From assembly GCA_963556145.1 (NCBI GenBank), contig OY744470.1:4092001-4156000 (forward strand): DNA of 64,000 nt, written 5' to 3'. Below are positions 12,708 through 24,460 of the stretch, piece after piece. The notes under the pieces were generated by a model. It worked only from the letters and a program-made list of their open reading frames with translations, ran no database searches and had not been told where the DNA came from. Source of the stretch: Hygrocybe punicea. Its lineage: Eukaryota > Basidiomycota > Agaricomycetes > Agaricales > Hygrophoraceae. Numbering within the stretch: position 1 is the stretch's first letter; every line of letters begins with the position of its first letter. The position numbers and the translations under genes were made by a program.

Positions 12708-12714
12708 TATAAAA
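12708..12714 (+). promoter_or_regulatory. TATA box (TATAAAA)
   Basis: A perfect TATAAAA lies 57 bases before the ATG at 12771 and overlaps the upstream ATG at 12714. This argues for translation from 12771. Confidence 0.5.
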
Positions 12715-12770
12715 TGCACGCTTGGCAGAACCAATTTACAACACAAACCATTTCTCGCCCCACTACCACT

Positions 12771-13338
12771 ATGCAGACGACCCACCGTACAACAACTACA
12801 CCACCAGACGTTCTCACATACCGACTCGGCGAGAAAATGGCCTACGTCACCCCAGCAAAAACCTACGAGGTTCAAACAACCAATTTTTTTGCCTTTCTCG
12901 ATATATTTATTTACAATATATTTTTTGTTATTTTAGCAAGCACTTGACTTTGCACAGCAAGTGTTCCCCGACGAGCTTAGCCATATCAAGCGACAGAGAA
13001 TCACGTTCTCTATCACGGCCTTTGCACGGGGCGACCGACGTCCCGTTCGTATTGCGGAGATGGCGTGGGGAGCTGTCATCTCCAACTTGCAACGCTACGA
13101 AATCATCGAGATTTTCGTCCAACCCCAGCTCCATATCTCTACCGTGATGGACGACGCACCACCACCACACTATTTGGCCGCAGACTCGAAAGATGTCGCT
13201 GAATCGTATTCGCGGACGTCGCGTTCATGTCCGCCGTCATGCTCACCGTCTCGCGAGTCATCGCCGTCGGCGCGCAGCCTCGGTTCAAACGACGGCAAGA
13301 GAGGCGCACGAGGATGGCTGGAGAAACATTTCTCCTGA
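12771..13338 (+). CDS. Conserved hypothetical protein, 166 aa
   Basis: Two exons (12771-12869 and 12937-13338) are joined by a GT-AG intron with a T-rich 3' end. The conserved core spans residues about 20-110 (MAYVTPAKTYEQALDFAQQV, then RRPVRIAEMAWGAVISNL). It resembles a short alpha/beta domain found in single copies in Agaricomycetes, with no function known to me. The C-terminal third is Ser/Arg-rich and ends in a basic RGARGWLEKHFS tail. The start at 12771 is preferred because the ATG at 12714 overlaps the TATA box. The gene is on the same strand as the Asteroid gene, about 310 bases downstream. Nothing looks broken. Confidence 0.65.
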
Positions 13339-13681
13339 CCGTTCCGCTTTCGCACAACAAAGAATTCAACAAATGTATCATAGGACGACCAGTCACGCGC
13401 GGGCCGCCCATCTGTACTTAATATTGAGTTTTGTTTCATTGTGTTATATTTCAAGTGCAGAATTATACCTAAAAGCTCGTGTACAATATACCCACATACC
13501 CACATCTCTACACATCTTGTTGGATCGAAGAAATCATCATTAGACAAGTGTTAATAACTCGATCTCGTGCGACATCATTCTAAGCTGCAGAAAATGAATA
13601 CATCTCTATGGTTTGAAAATGAACGAATGGAAGTTTGCGAAATATCTAGCGAAGATGCGAATAGTATCGGACCCAAAACAT
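13339..13681. other. Convergent intergenic region
   Basis: This is the 3' flank between the small conserved gene (plus strand) and HMG-CoA reductase (minus strand). It is AT-rich, with no gene or repeat. Confidence 0.5.
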
Positions 13682-15889
13682 TTACCGTGCGGAGGGTCCA
13701 TTTCCCCGAAGTGCAGTGAAAGGGAGCAGATCCAAAGCAGTAGAACTTTGTCCCGGTGTCATTGGCCTTGACACAGCAGGGGTACCTGTCTGCGAGCGGT
13801 TATGCGCTAAATGCGCACGGACAAGGTGACCGGCAGCGAGAGCGCTAATTAAAGACAGCTCTCCTGCCATGACGGCCGCAGCAATGACTTGTGCCAGCCC
13901 TTTCGCATTTTGACCCGGGTTTGTCGGGTGTGCCCCTTTCAAGCCGAGCATCTCAAGAACGGCCTGCTGAGGTGCCAAGACAGTGCCACCGCCCACGGTA
14001 CCGACTTCAATGGACGGCATCGATACCGTCACAAGGAGATCTTGGCCGTGGTTTGTCCTGCCAACAAGGAAAAACTGCGGTTAGCTGTGTCACCGGAAAT
14101 ACTTGACGTTGAGAGACTGACGGTTCCATCAACGTCATGCAATTCGAGCTTTCAACGTTCTGCGCAGGGTCTTGTCCAGTTGCCAAAAACACAGCCGTCA
14201 AGATGTTCGCTGCGTGTGCATTGAACCCCCCAACTGATCCTGCCATGGCACTGCCGATCAAATTCTTCTTGGTGTTCAAGTTGCACAATGATTCGACGGT
14301 TGTCTTCAAGACACTCTTCACCACTTTTCCTGGAATCACGGCCTCGGCGACGACGCTCTTCCCACGACCCTCAATCCAATTGATGGCGGCCGGTTTCTTG
14401 TCTGTGCAGTAGTTGCCTGACAACGCCAATACAACGAGCTCTGGGAACTGCTTCTGCAACACCTCTAGGGCCTTCTCTGTGCCCTTGGAGATCATGTTCA
14501 TCCCCATAGCATCTCCCGTTGATGTGGCGAATCTGATATACAGGGTTCGCCCAGCCATCGCGGTTTTGAGGCTCTGCAGTTTGGCAAACCGCGATGTGGA
14601 GTCAAAGGCTGCTTTAATTATCGCAAAGCCTTCGTCCGACGCAATCCAAGCCTTGGCTTCCGCGGCGACGACGATGGAAGGAAAGTCAAGAGCTGGACCG
14701 CGTGTCATCATGTCTTGGGTGACTATCGTCGTCACTCCGCCACCAGCATTAAGCGCTTTGCACCCTCTGGATGTAGATGCGACGAGTGTGCCCTCCGCAG
14801 TGGCCATTGGGATGGGGTACAATTCGCCGTCAATCTTGAGCGGTCCGGCGATACCGAGCGGTAAGGGAATATACCCAACGACGTTCTCGCAGCATGCACC
14901 GATGACTCTAGAATAGTCATAGTTGCTCAGAGGAATTTTCGAGTACTCGAGTGTTTTGGTATTAGAAGCTCGAGCTGTGTGAAATGCCCCCCAATTCAGT
15001 TTCTGTTACAGATATCCACGCAGAGAATGGTTGTACTCACAAATGAGGGTTCTGCGGATTCTGACGGCGCGTTCGAGAGCAATGTTGTTGTGAGATCCAC
15101 CATCCAACAATTTCTCGAGGGCGTAGGGTGCAACCTTCCCGCTTTGCACAAGCATGATGATCTCCTCATCGTTCAACAGTGACAATGCCAGACTTTCTGG
15201 CCTTGGTCCATTCTCGAAGATATCGATGCACTCCGAGAGTGAACGCACAGGAGTAGGTTCTTCTCCGGAGGAATCTTTCTCAGATGATGCGGATGAGTTT
15301 GATAACGGCGTGGGAGGAAGCCAACCGCGTGCTTTAAATTGTTCATCGAGACGTTCCAAGGTGAACTTGGATATCTCCATAGGCCTTGCAGCGATTGGAC
15401 TCTCCTGTGCAGATTCTTCCCCATCCGGGGTGCTTGGCGTAGTAGTGTCAGAGACGACCGGTGTGTCTTGGTCAACCCAAGCATCCTTCTCTGTCGATGC
15501 CACTCTCAGCAGATACCAGTTGAGACTCAAACTCAACGCGAGCACCACGGCAACCCATTTGGATCCGTTGACAAGGCCGGACCATGTCAAGTCTCCTCTC
15601 TGAGCCGAGTCGGTGGAGTTGTAGTTGACCGGAGAGAAAACTGCGTAGAGGGACGACTGCTTGACGATATAAAGGGCATGGCGAACAGCCACTGCGGTGA
15701 TGAAAACAAAGCCTGCGGTCTCGAATGGAGAGTTCGCCGCGCGCTGCGAGAACAATCTGAAAAGCGTGGATTTGCCTACAAGGTATTCAAAGAAAAAATC
15801 AACTCATCCATTCAGTGGATACAACAGAATCTGTGAGTAAACTCACCTGAAAATTGTTGAACATTCGTGTCAGAAATCATTTGACCCAT
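13682..15889 (-). CDS. HMG-CoA reductase, short form without sterol-sensing domain, 668 aa
   Basis: Four exons (15889-15847, 15775-15041, 14974-14122, 14057-13682) sum to 2007 bases in frame. The enzyme reduces HMG-CoA to mevalonate with NADPH in the sterol/isoprenoid pathway, at the ER. All class I catalytic segments are present: [18 protein letters not shown] (Glu), [13 protein letters not shown] (Lys), [15 protein letters not shown] (Asp) and [13 protein letters not shown] (His, followed by the Ser that AMPK-type kinases phosphorylate in animals). The N terminus has only one or two membrane segments (residues about 30-50 and 85-105) and a 150-residue Ser/Thr-rich linker. Typical fungal enzymes exceed 1000 residues and carry a multi-span sterol-sensing domain; none is seen here. 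Confidence 0.92.
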
Positions 15890-16743
15890 GATCAAGGACT
15901 TTCGAAGTGTAGTTAAGGACAGTGAGGAAAGTATAGGAGTTGACTAGGTTGGCAGCGGACGGCGAATGAATGAAAGGATTTGTTGGTGGACGAGTCTGGG
16001 ATTCATTGACCCGTACTTATACTGGCTTTGCGCTTATCGAAGTGGCACAAGGGGATACTCATAAGACATGAATGATCTGAAGCTGGCGGGAGATGTTGTG
16101 GGTAGCATTCGTGATGAAGCCGACCACGATAGGGCATTGTGAACTGAGCATTTGAACGATGAGGCCCGCAAGACGGAAGCTGCGGACACGACTCGGACGG
16201 ACTTGGACAAACGGGCGGGTCCACGTGATCGCCGACCCACTTGACAAGCCGCGGCGCTGCCACTGCCCGGATGGCTGTACTTTGTACTGGTAGCAGTACT
16301 GCCAGTGAGCCAGAGATTTCTCTCGAATGGGAATGTGCGGAGTAGGTAGCTGGTCACCGGTATCAGGTCACCTCAGAATAGGGTTCTCCCTGGATCCTGG
16401 ACTTGTACAGGTTCAAACTTCAAACGTTCAAACGTTACACGACAACGAGACCCGTAAAAATTTCCCGATGCGGTCGGGGCGCTTCCTAATATTATTTTTA
16501 ACCGAAAGTCCTAAACGCGCGCCTGTCGCAACTTGGCCATCCACCTTGCAAATACTGGCTTAGTTTGAACCCGATTCCGTCGAACGGAAAGTTTATTGTA
16601 AGCGCTCACGCTCACGCTCAAACCTCAGAGCTGCCAGCTTCGTTTATGTAAATAATCCCTATAATGCGATGTATCAATCAACAATACATCGACTGGTCAT
16701 ATGGTTATCGTTAGTATGTTGCTTTCCTGTCATGCATCAGGCC
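15890..16743. other. Intergenic region upstream of HMG-CoA reductase and 3' of the NADH kinase
   Basis: It should hold the reductase promoter near 15900-16100. No convincing gene, RNA or repeat is seen; open frames here lack coding character. Confidence 0.5.
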
Positions 16744-18357
16744 TCAGGTCCGACTGTGCCTCAGCAGGGCCTTGCTCCTAAATGTTGCATTATACTGCAA
16801 CAAGTTATTGATATCCCGAACCCAATCGTCCTCTTTTCCAGGGCCAGCGCCCTCTTCGTGCTCATACATCTTTTCTCCATCCTCCGTTATGGATGATCGA
16901 TTGATGCATGGCACAGGATAACGCGAGGCTTGCACAGTCACCGATTCCCCTGGGTTTAGGACATGCGAGACTCGACCATCCATCGATACGCCCCCTGGCG
17001 CACGGCTGCGGTCACCGATCTGGATCGACGGTGTTCAGTACCAAGGATCTCAGAAGTTATGGTTAAAATGCTCGTACTGACGCGAAGTGTGATCGAGGAA
17101 GAAGAAGGAAAGACCAATGGTCGGAAGGAGAGGCTTCGGGGGCATATCGGGGTCAGCACGAGAGCGCTCAGTGAAGGGTGAACGATCGGTCCGCCAGCGG
17201 AGAGAGAGTAAGCAGTGGACCCCGTTGGAGTCGATACGATAAGGCCATCAGACTATGGAAAGCCGTCGAGACAACAAGATAAACCCAGCTCATCGAACTC
17301 GTGAAAGTATGGATGACTTACGACAGCCTCTGTCAGATGTTGTCCATCAACGAAAATGTCGATTGTGTTTAGATGTGGACTGGAACCCCGATGTAGTGCG
17401 ATTTCGTTCATGACTTGCGATTCTATATGCGATGAATGGTATGAGCTCTCGGTCCATTGGATTGGATTGGATTGGACAGAAAACGAACCATCCCCGTCGT
17501 TACAAATCTTTTCCGAATTCTTATCATAAAATGCACAAGCCAGCCGCATCCTATTTAAAATAGTGGCCTTTCCGAGGAACACGCTTTCAAGCGCCTTGGC
17601 AAAGTCATCGATATCTATCCCCCCCACGTTTCATGAAAATCACGTCGAGACGGTGGATATCATTGACCTCAAACTCACGGAACGGAAGAAGGAAACCCAG
17701 TGTACCCATCGAGAAACTGAGGACGGGAGGGACAGCACCGATGCTGAAGAGCGAGGAGGCGTGGAGAATCGTGCCGTCGCCGCCCAGAGTAACGACAAGA
17801 TCTATTTTCTCCGAGTTCACACCTAGGAAACGTATTGTTCAGAAATAGATGTTGATGGATTGACGGTTGACTTGCCCGGTTGCCAGACTTCTGCGCCGTG
17901 AGGTATGTCAGGTCTATCCTCATGAAAAACCCTCACTTCTGGGTAATTCACGTGAACATATCTGTGAACACGGAGAAACTTACCGTCAGTCGCACATCAA
18001 AATACGGGCATTCAGGTCAAATACGATTAGAAGGATATACGCCTCACTCGAGAAAAGCGTCGATTGCAAGAATGACTGGTTGTGTTCGCAGTTTGTTGAC
18101 AATGAGAATGGATGCTGGCGGTTGGCTGAAGGCTTCCCCTCTATGTTTTCCGTAACTGCGTTAGCTGTAGATCTTTCGGGGTTTGGTCCGTAAACCTGAT
18201 GATCGATCACGAACACGGGTGTGGTTATTGCGGAGGACATTATTCGGAGAAAACGTCCTGAACGGGACCATTGATTTGCTGGCCGATGTGTACGACAGAG
18301 GGGCGAGGGGCCAGTGGTATAGATGAAGTTGGGCCGTAAACGGCGAAATGCGAGCAT
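16744..18357 (-). CDS. Mitochondrial NAD(H) kinase, Pos5-like
   Basis: Later exons join in phase: 18048 (end of an exon), 17961-17876, 17822-17679, 17614-17322, 17252-17082 and 17019-16744. NAD-kinase hallmarks are the [13 protein letters not shown] loop, the segment [15 protein letters not shown], and [16 protein letters not shown] with the substrate-binding turn, then [15 protein letters not shown]. The C terminus ([14 protein letters not shown]) matches yeast Pos5. The Arg-rich start [11 protein letters not shown] looks like a mitochondrial presequence. The enzyme makes NADPH from NADH by ATP-dependent 2'-phosphorylation. The join between exon 1 and the exon starting [11 protein letters not shown] could not be settled. 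One intron (17875-17823) needs a GC donor (GCAAGT). Confidence 0.85.
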
Positions 18358-18679
18358 TTTAGTAGAGGGCAATGGCTAATGTCGAGATCCGATTATGTAA
18401 TATATCAAATTTTCTATTACTGATTAGTAGATTACTGACGAGTCTTCAGATAATGTTATCGACACAACCGAAGCTGGGACTCGATATGTATAGCACTGGC
18501 ACGAGGCTCAGGCGTGGTCACTTTTCTCAGCGCTTGTTCATGACTGCGCCGTCACTGCGGACCTCGTGAATTCAGCGTGTTGGCACTGTAATAAACACAA
18601 CCATGGTCATACAACTCTTCTCCCTGCGCGATCCCGTCAGGTCTCTGCCCACACCTTGGCATCATTACGAGTGACACAC
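18358..18679. promoter_or_regulatory. Divergent promoter region
   Basis: This 322-base gap separates the NADH kinase (minus) from the coiled-coil gene (plus), so both promoters must lie here or overlap the genes. No clear TATA box is seen. Confidence 0.4.
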
Positions 18680-20212
18680 ATGGCATCACCCGCAGGTCCT
18701 ACTCCGTGGCCTTTACCTACTAACCGCCGACAAACTCAAGCTCAACACCCCAAACCCACGCTCTCCGTTAATTTGCCTCCTCCTTCCTCCAATGCTGGAA
18801 GCTCGGCGTCCCTGCCGCTGACTCCCCCCCAATCAAGCGTGGCTTCCCTCACATGTGCAACCCCACTCTCACCATTGGCACTTTCACGCGCCCGGAGCGG
18901 AAAACAAGCAGAATCTACGAATGTCGTCGGTATATCACCCGAAATTCTGGCCGTCGGAGACATTCTGTCTACGATGAAACGTACGATAACCGTGCTTGGG
19001 ACGACTTTTGACTGTCTGGGAGAACAGGCCGCTAAAGTAGCGGAACTGACCCCCGCGATTGAAGCCACCAACCAGGTGAGCGCCGTCTCCTTTATTCATT
19101 CTTCGCACAAATTTATTTCTCCATCTAAACACACACACACACACACACACACACGCTATTCTATCCAGGTATCTGTTCTCCAGAAAGAATTGTCCGACCA
19201 TTGTTCCCTTCAGGAAGCCCGCGTTGAAGAGGTCACGGTGCAGCTTGAAAATGTACTCAAGGAAATTACTGAAGATGTCCATTCGCGCCTTGACACCATG
19301 ATACGTGAAGTTGTTGAGACCAAAGTCGAAGAGCGCGTAAAATTTCAGGTAATAAATTCCATTTGTCCAGCATCAAGGCTGATCTACCCCTTCATACCGC
19401 ACTACAGCTGACGCAACAAATTCCGGAAAGTTTACGCCAGCAAGTAAAAGAGCACAAACGCCAGATCTTTGAAGTTCAAACAAACCTCCACAATTCGTCA
19501 GTGATTCACCAGTCAAACCAAACTTTGTGTTGAATAAATGTAACGCAACGCTACGCCCCTTAGTGAAGCCCGTCGCTATAATGCAACTTTGCAGGCGTCA
19601 TCGCTCTCGGTTCCACTACGTCCTCTTCTCCGTCCGCTCGCTACCCCATTGCAGTCGCCTTGCCGTCCAGCCAGCTTTATTCCACCAACTTCCACGTCTG
19701 TGAACAGCACCGGCACCGGCACTACCAGTACAAACGGGTGGGCAATCGACTCCGCTAGTCTGGAACCACCAACGCCTTCCCCGTTGTTCCCACGTGACTT
19801 GGCAAGTCTCCTCCAACTCGGGCCCGACGAGGCGCGTACGCTGGTCAAAGACTACGGATTGCTCGCAGATATCCCTGAAGAGCCGAACGAGGATCCTGGA
19901 AAAAGCAACGCTCATCGCCGAGCAACCGGAGCTGCAGCGAAAGTAGACGCAGGAGCGGAAGGGAAACCAAAATCGGAGGATCATTCGCTCGACAGGGAGA
20001 GGAACCTTTCGCGTTTCATGGCTCACATTGGGGTGCGTAACGTGCCCCTGCGGGGTGTTTTACTCCATTCCCCCTACCTCCTAATCTCTTCGTCTCTGCG
20101 GAATTCTTTTTCGTTGACAATGCAGGTGCCATTCCGGGTGGTGTCTATACCTGCGCAGTCAAAGCAGAAGGCTCGAACACAATTGTCGCGACTTATAATT
20201 AATGGTTCGTGA
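18680..20212 (+). CDS. Coiled-coil protein of unknown function, about 406 aa
   Basis: Five exons join in phase: 18680-19075, 19169-19348, 19408-19496, 19564-20032 and 20126-20212. Residues 1-85 are Pro/Ser-rich and disordered. Residues about 100-230 form a long predicted coiled coil containing LQKELSDHCSLQEARVEEV. A second Pro/Thr-rich stretch and a charged tail ending QLSRLIINGS follow. No enzymatic motif is visible. The shape suggests a structural or cytoskeleton/spindle-associated scaffold, but that is only inference. Intron 1 contains a CA microsatellite. An ATG lies at 18680, with longer N-terminal extensions possible in the same open frame from 18566. Confidence 0.6.
19129..19154. repeat. 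(AC)n microsatellite, about 13 units
   Basis: A pure AC run lies inside intron 1 of the coiled-coil gene and ends 14 bases before its 3' splice site. Length changes could affect splicing. Confidence 0.95.
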
Positions 20213-20836
20213 TTGGGGATTGGAAAAAAAATGGGGTAGAATCAGTACTTTCTCATTGTTCAGGTCAAGTGTTTTTGCGATGACCGATGTATTTTCGTAT
20301 ATGTTCAACTTTTCAGCTTGAATTCGGGGATTGGAAGTACGTGAATACTAGTATGTCTTTTCACAAAACATACACGTAACTCAGATGTGTCGTTTCGTAT
20401 GGAATGTGGTTGAAGAATGGGGGGAGGTTGATACTGGGCGTGTGGTGGATACTATTGCAAGAGCTGTTGCGAATGGCGTCCGTTGCCTCGCCTTCAACGT
20501 AGTCTTCTTACCTCATTACACGGTGAAGAGGCTGAACATGCTTTATGTTAATATATACCGTCATCCATGACCATTTGGGACGGCCAAATCTCACACTGGA
20601 AAATAAACAATTTCAGCTGTACTGAAAACTGGACCAAAACCAATAGTTTCAATAAACTAGTTAGCCAAGCTCAAATGGGAATGAAAATCATTAGATTAGG
20701 AGGTCCTGGAACTAATGTCAAGAGAGAAGAACAAAGGTAGCAAGCTAAGGCTCCACCCATATGGGGAATGCCGGCCAAATGCGGCAAACCCCAAACGCCC
20801 AAATAATGTTTGGGGTTCAGCACCGTGAATACCTCA
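20213..20836. other. Intergenic region
   Basis: This is the 3' flank of the coiled-coil gene and the transition to the copia relic. A short open frame at 20385-20570 has no recognisable feature. Confidence 0.4.
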
Positions 20837-20971
20837 GTCGTTTACTCTAACAACGACTGAGGTATGTCCGCGTCACCACACAGTTACATTCACATGTACT
20901 AATCTCTGTACTAGTTTCACATTACAGGTACATAATAATATACAGTCGTTTACTCTAACAATGACTGAGTT
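20837..20971. repeat. Duplicated short hairpin near the copia 5' end
   Basis: CAGTCGTTTACTCTAACAA is present at about 20836 and again at about 20943. Each copy is followed by (T/C)GACTGAG, so each can fold on itself (CAGTCG/CGACTG). It probably belongs to the 5' LTR of the copia relic. Confidence 0.5.
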
Positions 20972-20990
20972 TCACATTATAGTCGCGAAA

Positions 20991-21004
20991 GGTTATGAGC
21001 CCTG
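20991..21004 (+). promoter_or_regulatory. Primer-binding site for a half-tRNA (initiator Met)
   Basis: GGTTATGAGCCCTG is complementary to the anticodon stem-loop of initiator tRNA-Met (CAGGGCTCATAACC). This is the priming mode of Drosophila copia and yeast Ty5. It lies just before the Gag frame. Confidence 0.6.
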
Positions 21005-21049
21005 GTCATTTCTAACGGTCAGGAGCCCTCGAACGCAAACGACGGCATC

Positions 21050-22341
21050 GCACTACAAACACGACTCGCACCCACTCTTGCACGGCAGTTAAACACCAAA
21101 GACCAACCACATCGCACGAGATGTCAGACGCCACGTCATCAACACCAAACTGCCCGGTACTAGAGGGCCCATCAAATTTTATGATATGGAATATATGAAT
21201 CAAGGGGGCGCTCAGCGAAAAACAGGTCCTAGGAGTCATCACAGGCACAGATGCCAAACTGGCACCCATTACGCCAAGCGCATCAACATCTGCATCCACG
21301 CTATCAAGGTCCGCATCCAAGATAAGCTACAACGACACCTGGGAAGCGTGCGATGAAAAAGCCATGGGAATCATACAGTGCTACATAAGTGACAACATCC
21401 TACTAAGCATCGGAGACAAACCCTCAGCTAAAGAACTATATGACACGATCACGAAACGATATAATGAAACCAACGTTGTCACCACGGCCTTCCACGCACT
21501 CGTCGACCTCACCTCCATCAAATTCGGAGGTTCACCCTCGTCAAAGTCCATGTCCGAACACATCGCAACATTCCTCGCAAGCAGCAATTGACTCATGACA
21601 CTGGGTTACACATTCCCAGAAGACCTACTACCCCTACTCCTGCTTAAATCCATCCCGGACGACAACGAGTGGAAGACACTCAAGACTGCCATCACGGGAT
21701 CAGTACCAGATGGCCAAAAACTCAAGCTACCCACCGTTGAAGCAAAACTCGCGGCACATGCAGCAGACCTACAAAAGACCAGCAACGCCACGGGTCAAAC
21801 AGAGATGCTGACGCCAAACGACGAGTCCGCACTTAAAGCATCAAAAACGGAGAAAAAGAAACTCTTCTGCAAGGTACACGGCCACTGCGCACACACATCG
21901 AAAGACTGCCAAAACCTAAAAGGGACGGAGAACAAAAGAGGGGGAAAGGGCAAGCGCAAAAAGGAGCGCAGCAAAGCACACAAAGTCAAGGAGGATGATA
22001 CCAGTAGTGACTCAGACAACAAATCAGATGATGGGGATGAAGCCCATGTAGCAGACACAGGAAATGTAATCATTAATCAATGGGGTTGGTCCCGCATTTA
22101 CGCCTACCTCACAATCGAACCAAACCAAAGAAAGGGGAGCATCATCATCGACTGCGGGGCCAGTACCAACATGGTACCACACCCGGAATGGTTTGATGCA
22201 CGCACATTCAAAAGACTGGATCCGCCACACCCAGTCCGCTTCAGTGACAACACAATGGCTAAAGCCATCGGCATCGGTGATGTGTGGTTATCAAGCAGAG
22301 TGGGAGACAAAAGATACAAAATACAGCTCCGCAACACCCTG
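21050..22341 (+). pseudogene. Copia retrotransposon Gag-protease relic
   Basis: The plus frame shows a UBN2-type Gag (DNILLSIGDKPSAKELYDTI, LPLLLLKSIPDDNEWKTL), a poor zinc-knuckle remnant (CKVHGHCAHTSKDC) and a basic/acidic linker. An aspartic protease start follows (IIIDCGASTNMV, with Cys where Ser is usual). A stop at about 21590 splits Gag, and frames before 21360 are shifted. Sequence ends abruptly at about 22341 where a hairpin element begins; integrase, RT and RNase H are missing. It is a truncated dead copy. Confidence 0.75.
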
Positions 22342-22923
22342 TAGTATTTTTGACACCTAATATGATATGTAAAATTATGGCATCAAAAGAGCTCCTATGA
22401 ACAAGATTGTAGGGAGAAAATTGTTCAGTTTTTCAAGGGCTATAAGCTCATATACCGTATTTTTCTTCATTCTTGTCCTTTGAGTCAATATTACTCTGTA
22501 TTATATTTGTATGTTTTGGGTTTGAAATATGTCGTGAATTATAATTATGTGATCAAAGGACAAAATTGAAGAAAAATACGGTATATGAACTTATAGCCCT
22601 TGAAAAACTGAACAAATTTCTCCCTACAATCTTGTTCATAGGAGCTCTTTTGATGCCACAATTTTACAATATCATATTGGGTGTCAAAAATACTACATTA
22701 CCTGTTTATTTCATCCACCACTCATCATATACCAAATATAGTCCAATTGTAATTACTGGAGCTGATAGCCCTTAGAAAATAGTACAAATTTCCCTTTGTA
22801 ACCATGTCAATCTGTGCAGTATTTCATGAGATACAGGATTGAGCACAGAAAATTTGTCTAAGTCCATATTATTCTATTCATTCAAAAAATTTCACAAAGT
22901 GCCATCATTTATGCAAACGGCTG
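22342..22923. mobile_element. Palindromic TA-MITE, copy 1, left end missing
   Basis: The arm 22342-22470 is the inverted copy of about 22555-22690, with a roughly 85-base centre. The right end closes with GCAAACGGCTG followed by TA, as in copy 3 (52074-52876). About 220 bases of the left arm are absent where it abuts the copia relic. Confidence 0.75.
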
Positions 22924-22925
22924 TA

Positions 22926-23799
22926 AAAACATTGAAACCAGTCATAGATTAGAATTTGTTTCAGAGACTGACACAAAGACATTAGAACTTAGAGGCATTG
23001 TATATCATGGTCAATATCATTTCACATCACGTATTATTACTGCACAGAAACAAGTATAGTATCATGATGGAATGATTACAGGCAACTCTTGTTCCAGAGA
23101 TACTGACCTTACACAACTTTCAGACCATGATGTCAGACACTGTAAAAAGAGAAACCTTGTACTAGCTATTTATGCTCAGAGTCTTTGAGCATTCTCCTTG
23201 AGGTCAAGCACAGCTTTCTTCATGTGGTAATCTGTTGCGTAGCATTCAAGGTCATGGAGAAGTAGGGTTGAGCAAATGTGAGTTAATTGTCAGCACACTG
23301 TTTGGGGGGCAGTTGTGTTTGGCAGTTGACCTGTTGCTCCCTGAGCAATTGCTTCATGGCTGAGAGTGTTGCATGATGGTGCAACACAGGGGAGATGGCA
23401 GGTAGAGAGGATGTTGATGAAGACTCAAGACACTTTATGTAGATTTCTTTTATGCTAATATAGATGTTGCAGAGGTGAGAGGTGGGCTTATTAGATCAAT
23501 ATGCAATATGCAATACATGCTATGTATCTTACGCCATATTTAACATGCTTTATGCAATTTTCTTAATTCAGCAATAAAGTGGGGAGGGGAAAAAAAGAAC
23601 TCGTTCATGTCATGCGCAGCACTAGCCTACTAGACAAGTAAAGGAGATAATCTAGAAGAAAGAGGACATTGGAGAGTCAGAGCCATGTGTTTGTCAAGTG
23701 GCGCACATGTGGAAGCCATGTTTTCTCACATATACTTGCATGGTCTAGCTTGCTGAGCCACGTTCTGCCATGCAAGGTGTAGCCGATTCCACTGTCCCC
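22926..23799. other. Non-coding spacer
   Basis: No gene, known repeat or conserved frame is seen. Confidence 0.4.
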
Positions 23800-24460
23800 T
23801 TGCAAGGCGAACCCGAGCCCCATCTCCTTATACTCTTCCCCCTACCAGATCTCCATCCTTGGACTTCAGACTGCAAATTCCCACCACAGATGACGAGAGG
23901 AGATCCATTGGGCTGGGCTGAGTCCAAAATAATGTGTTTGCACAGCCCCATTTATCCGCACTGACCCTACCTCTCCCTATACCCCCCTACCAGATCTCTA
24001 CCCCTGGACCTCAGACGGCCAATCCCCGCTGTACACATGCAGAAGGTACCCATTGGGGGTGATTGAGTATAAAACCGTGCATTCGTTTGTCTCCATTGAC
24101 TGGCACTGACCCCCCTCTTTTCTCATACCCCCCTGCCCAGATCTCTATCCCTGGTCCTCAGATAGCCAAATCCCACCGCACACAGATGCATAGGACTACA
24201 TGGGGTCGGACGAGTACAAAACCATGCATTTGTTCGATCCCATTGACCCACGCTGGCCCCATCTCCCCTTATACCCCCTCTACCAGTTCTCTAATCCTGG
24301 ATCTCAAATGGCCAAATCTCGCTGCAAGGAGATAGCTATAACCCATGCAGTTATTTGAGCATAACATTGTAAGTTTGTTCCACCTCGTTAATCCATGTTG
24401 GCTCCACCTCTCCTCATACCCCCTCTCTCAGATCTCTATCCATAGAGCTTGTATCACAAA
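23800..24460. repeat. Tandem repeat, about 145-bp unit, five diverged copies
   Basis: CCAGATCTCTA-like cores recur at about 23847, 23988, 24136, 24281 and 24428, spaced 141-148 bases apart. Each is followed by a CTGGAC(C)TCAGA-GGCCAAATC block. The middle units also hold GAGTATAAAACC or a close variant. No coding frame runs through the units. Confidence 0.75.

Noticed and set aside
16003..16357. Small gene upstream of HMG-CoA reductase
   Set aside because: Overlapping frames in several phases, no conserved motif or splice structure.
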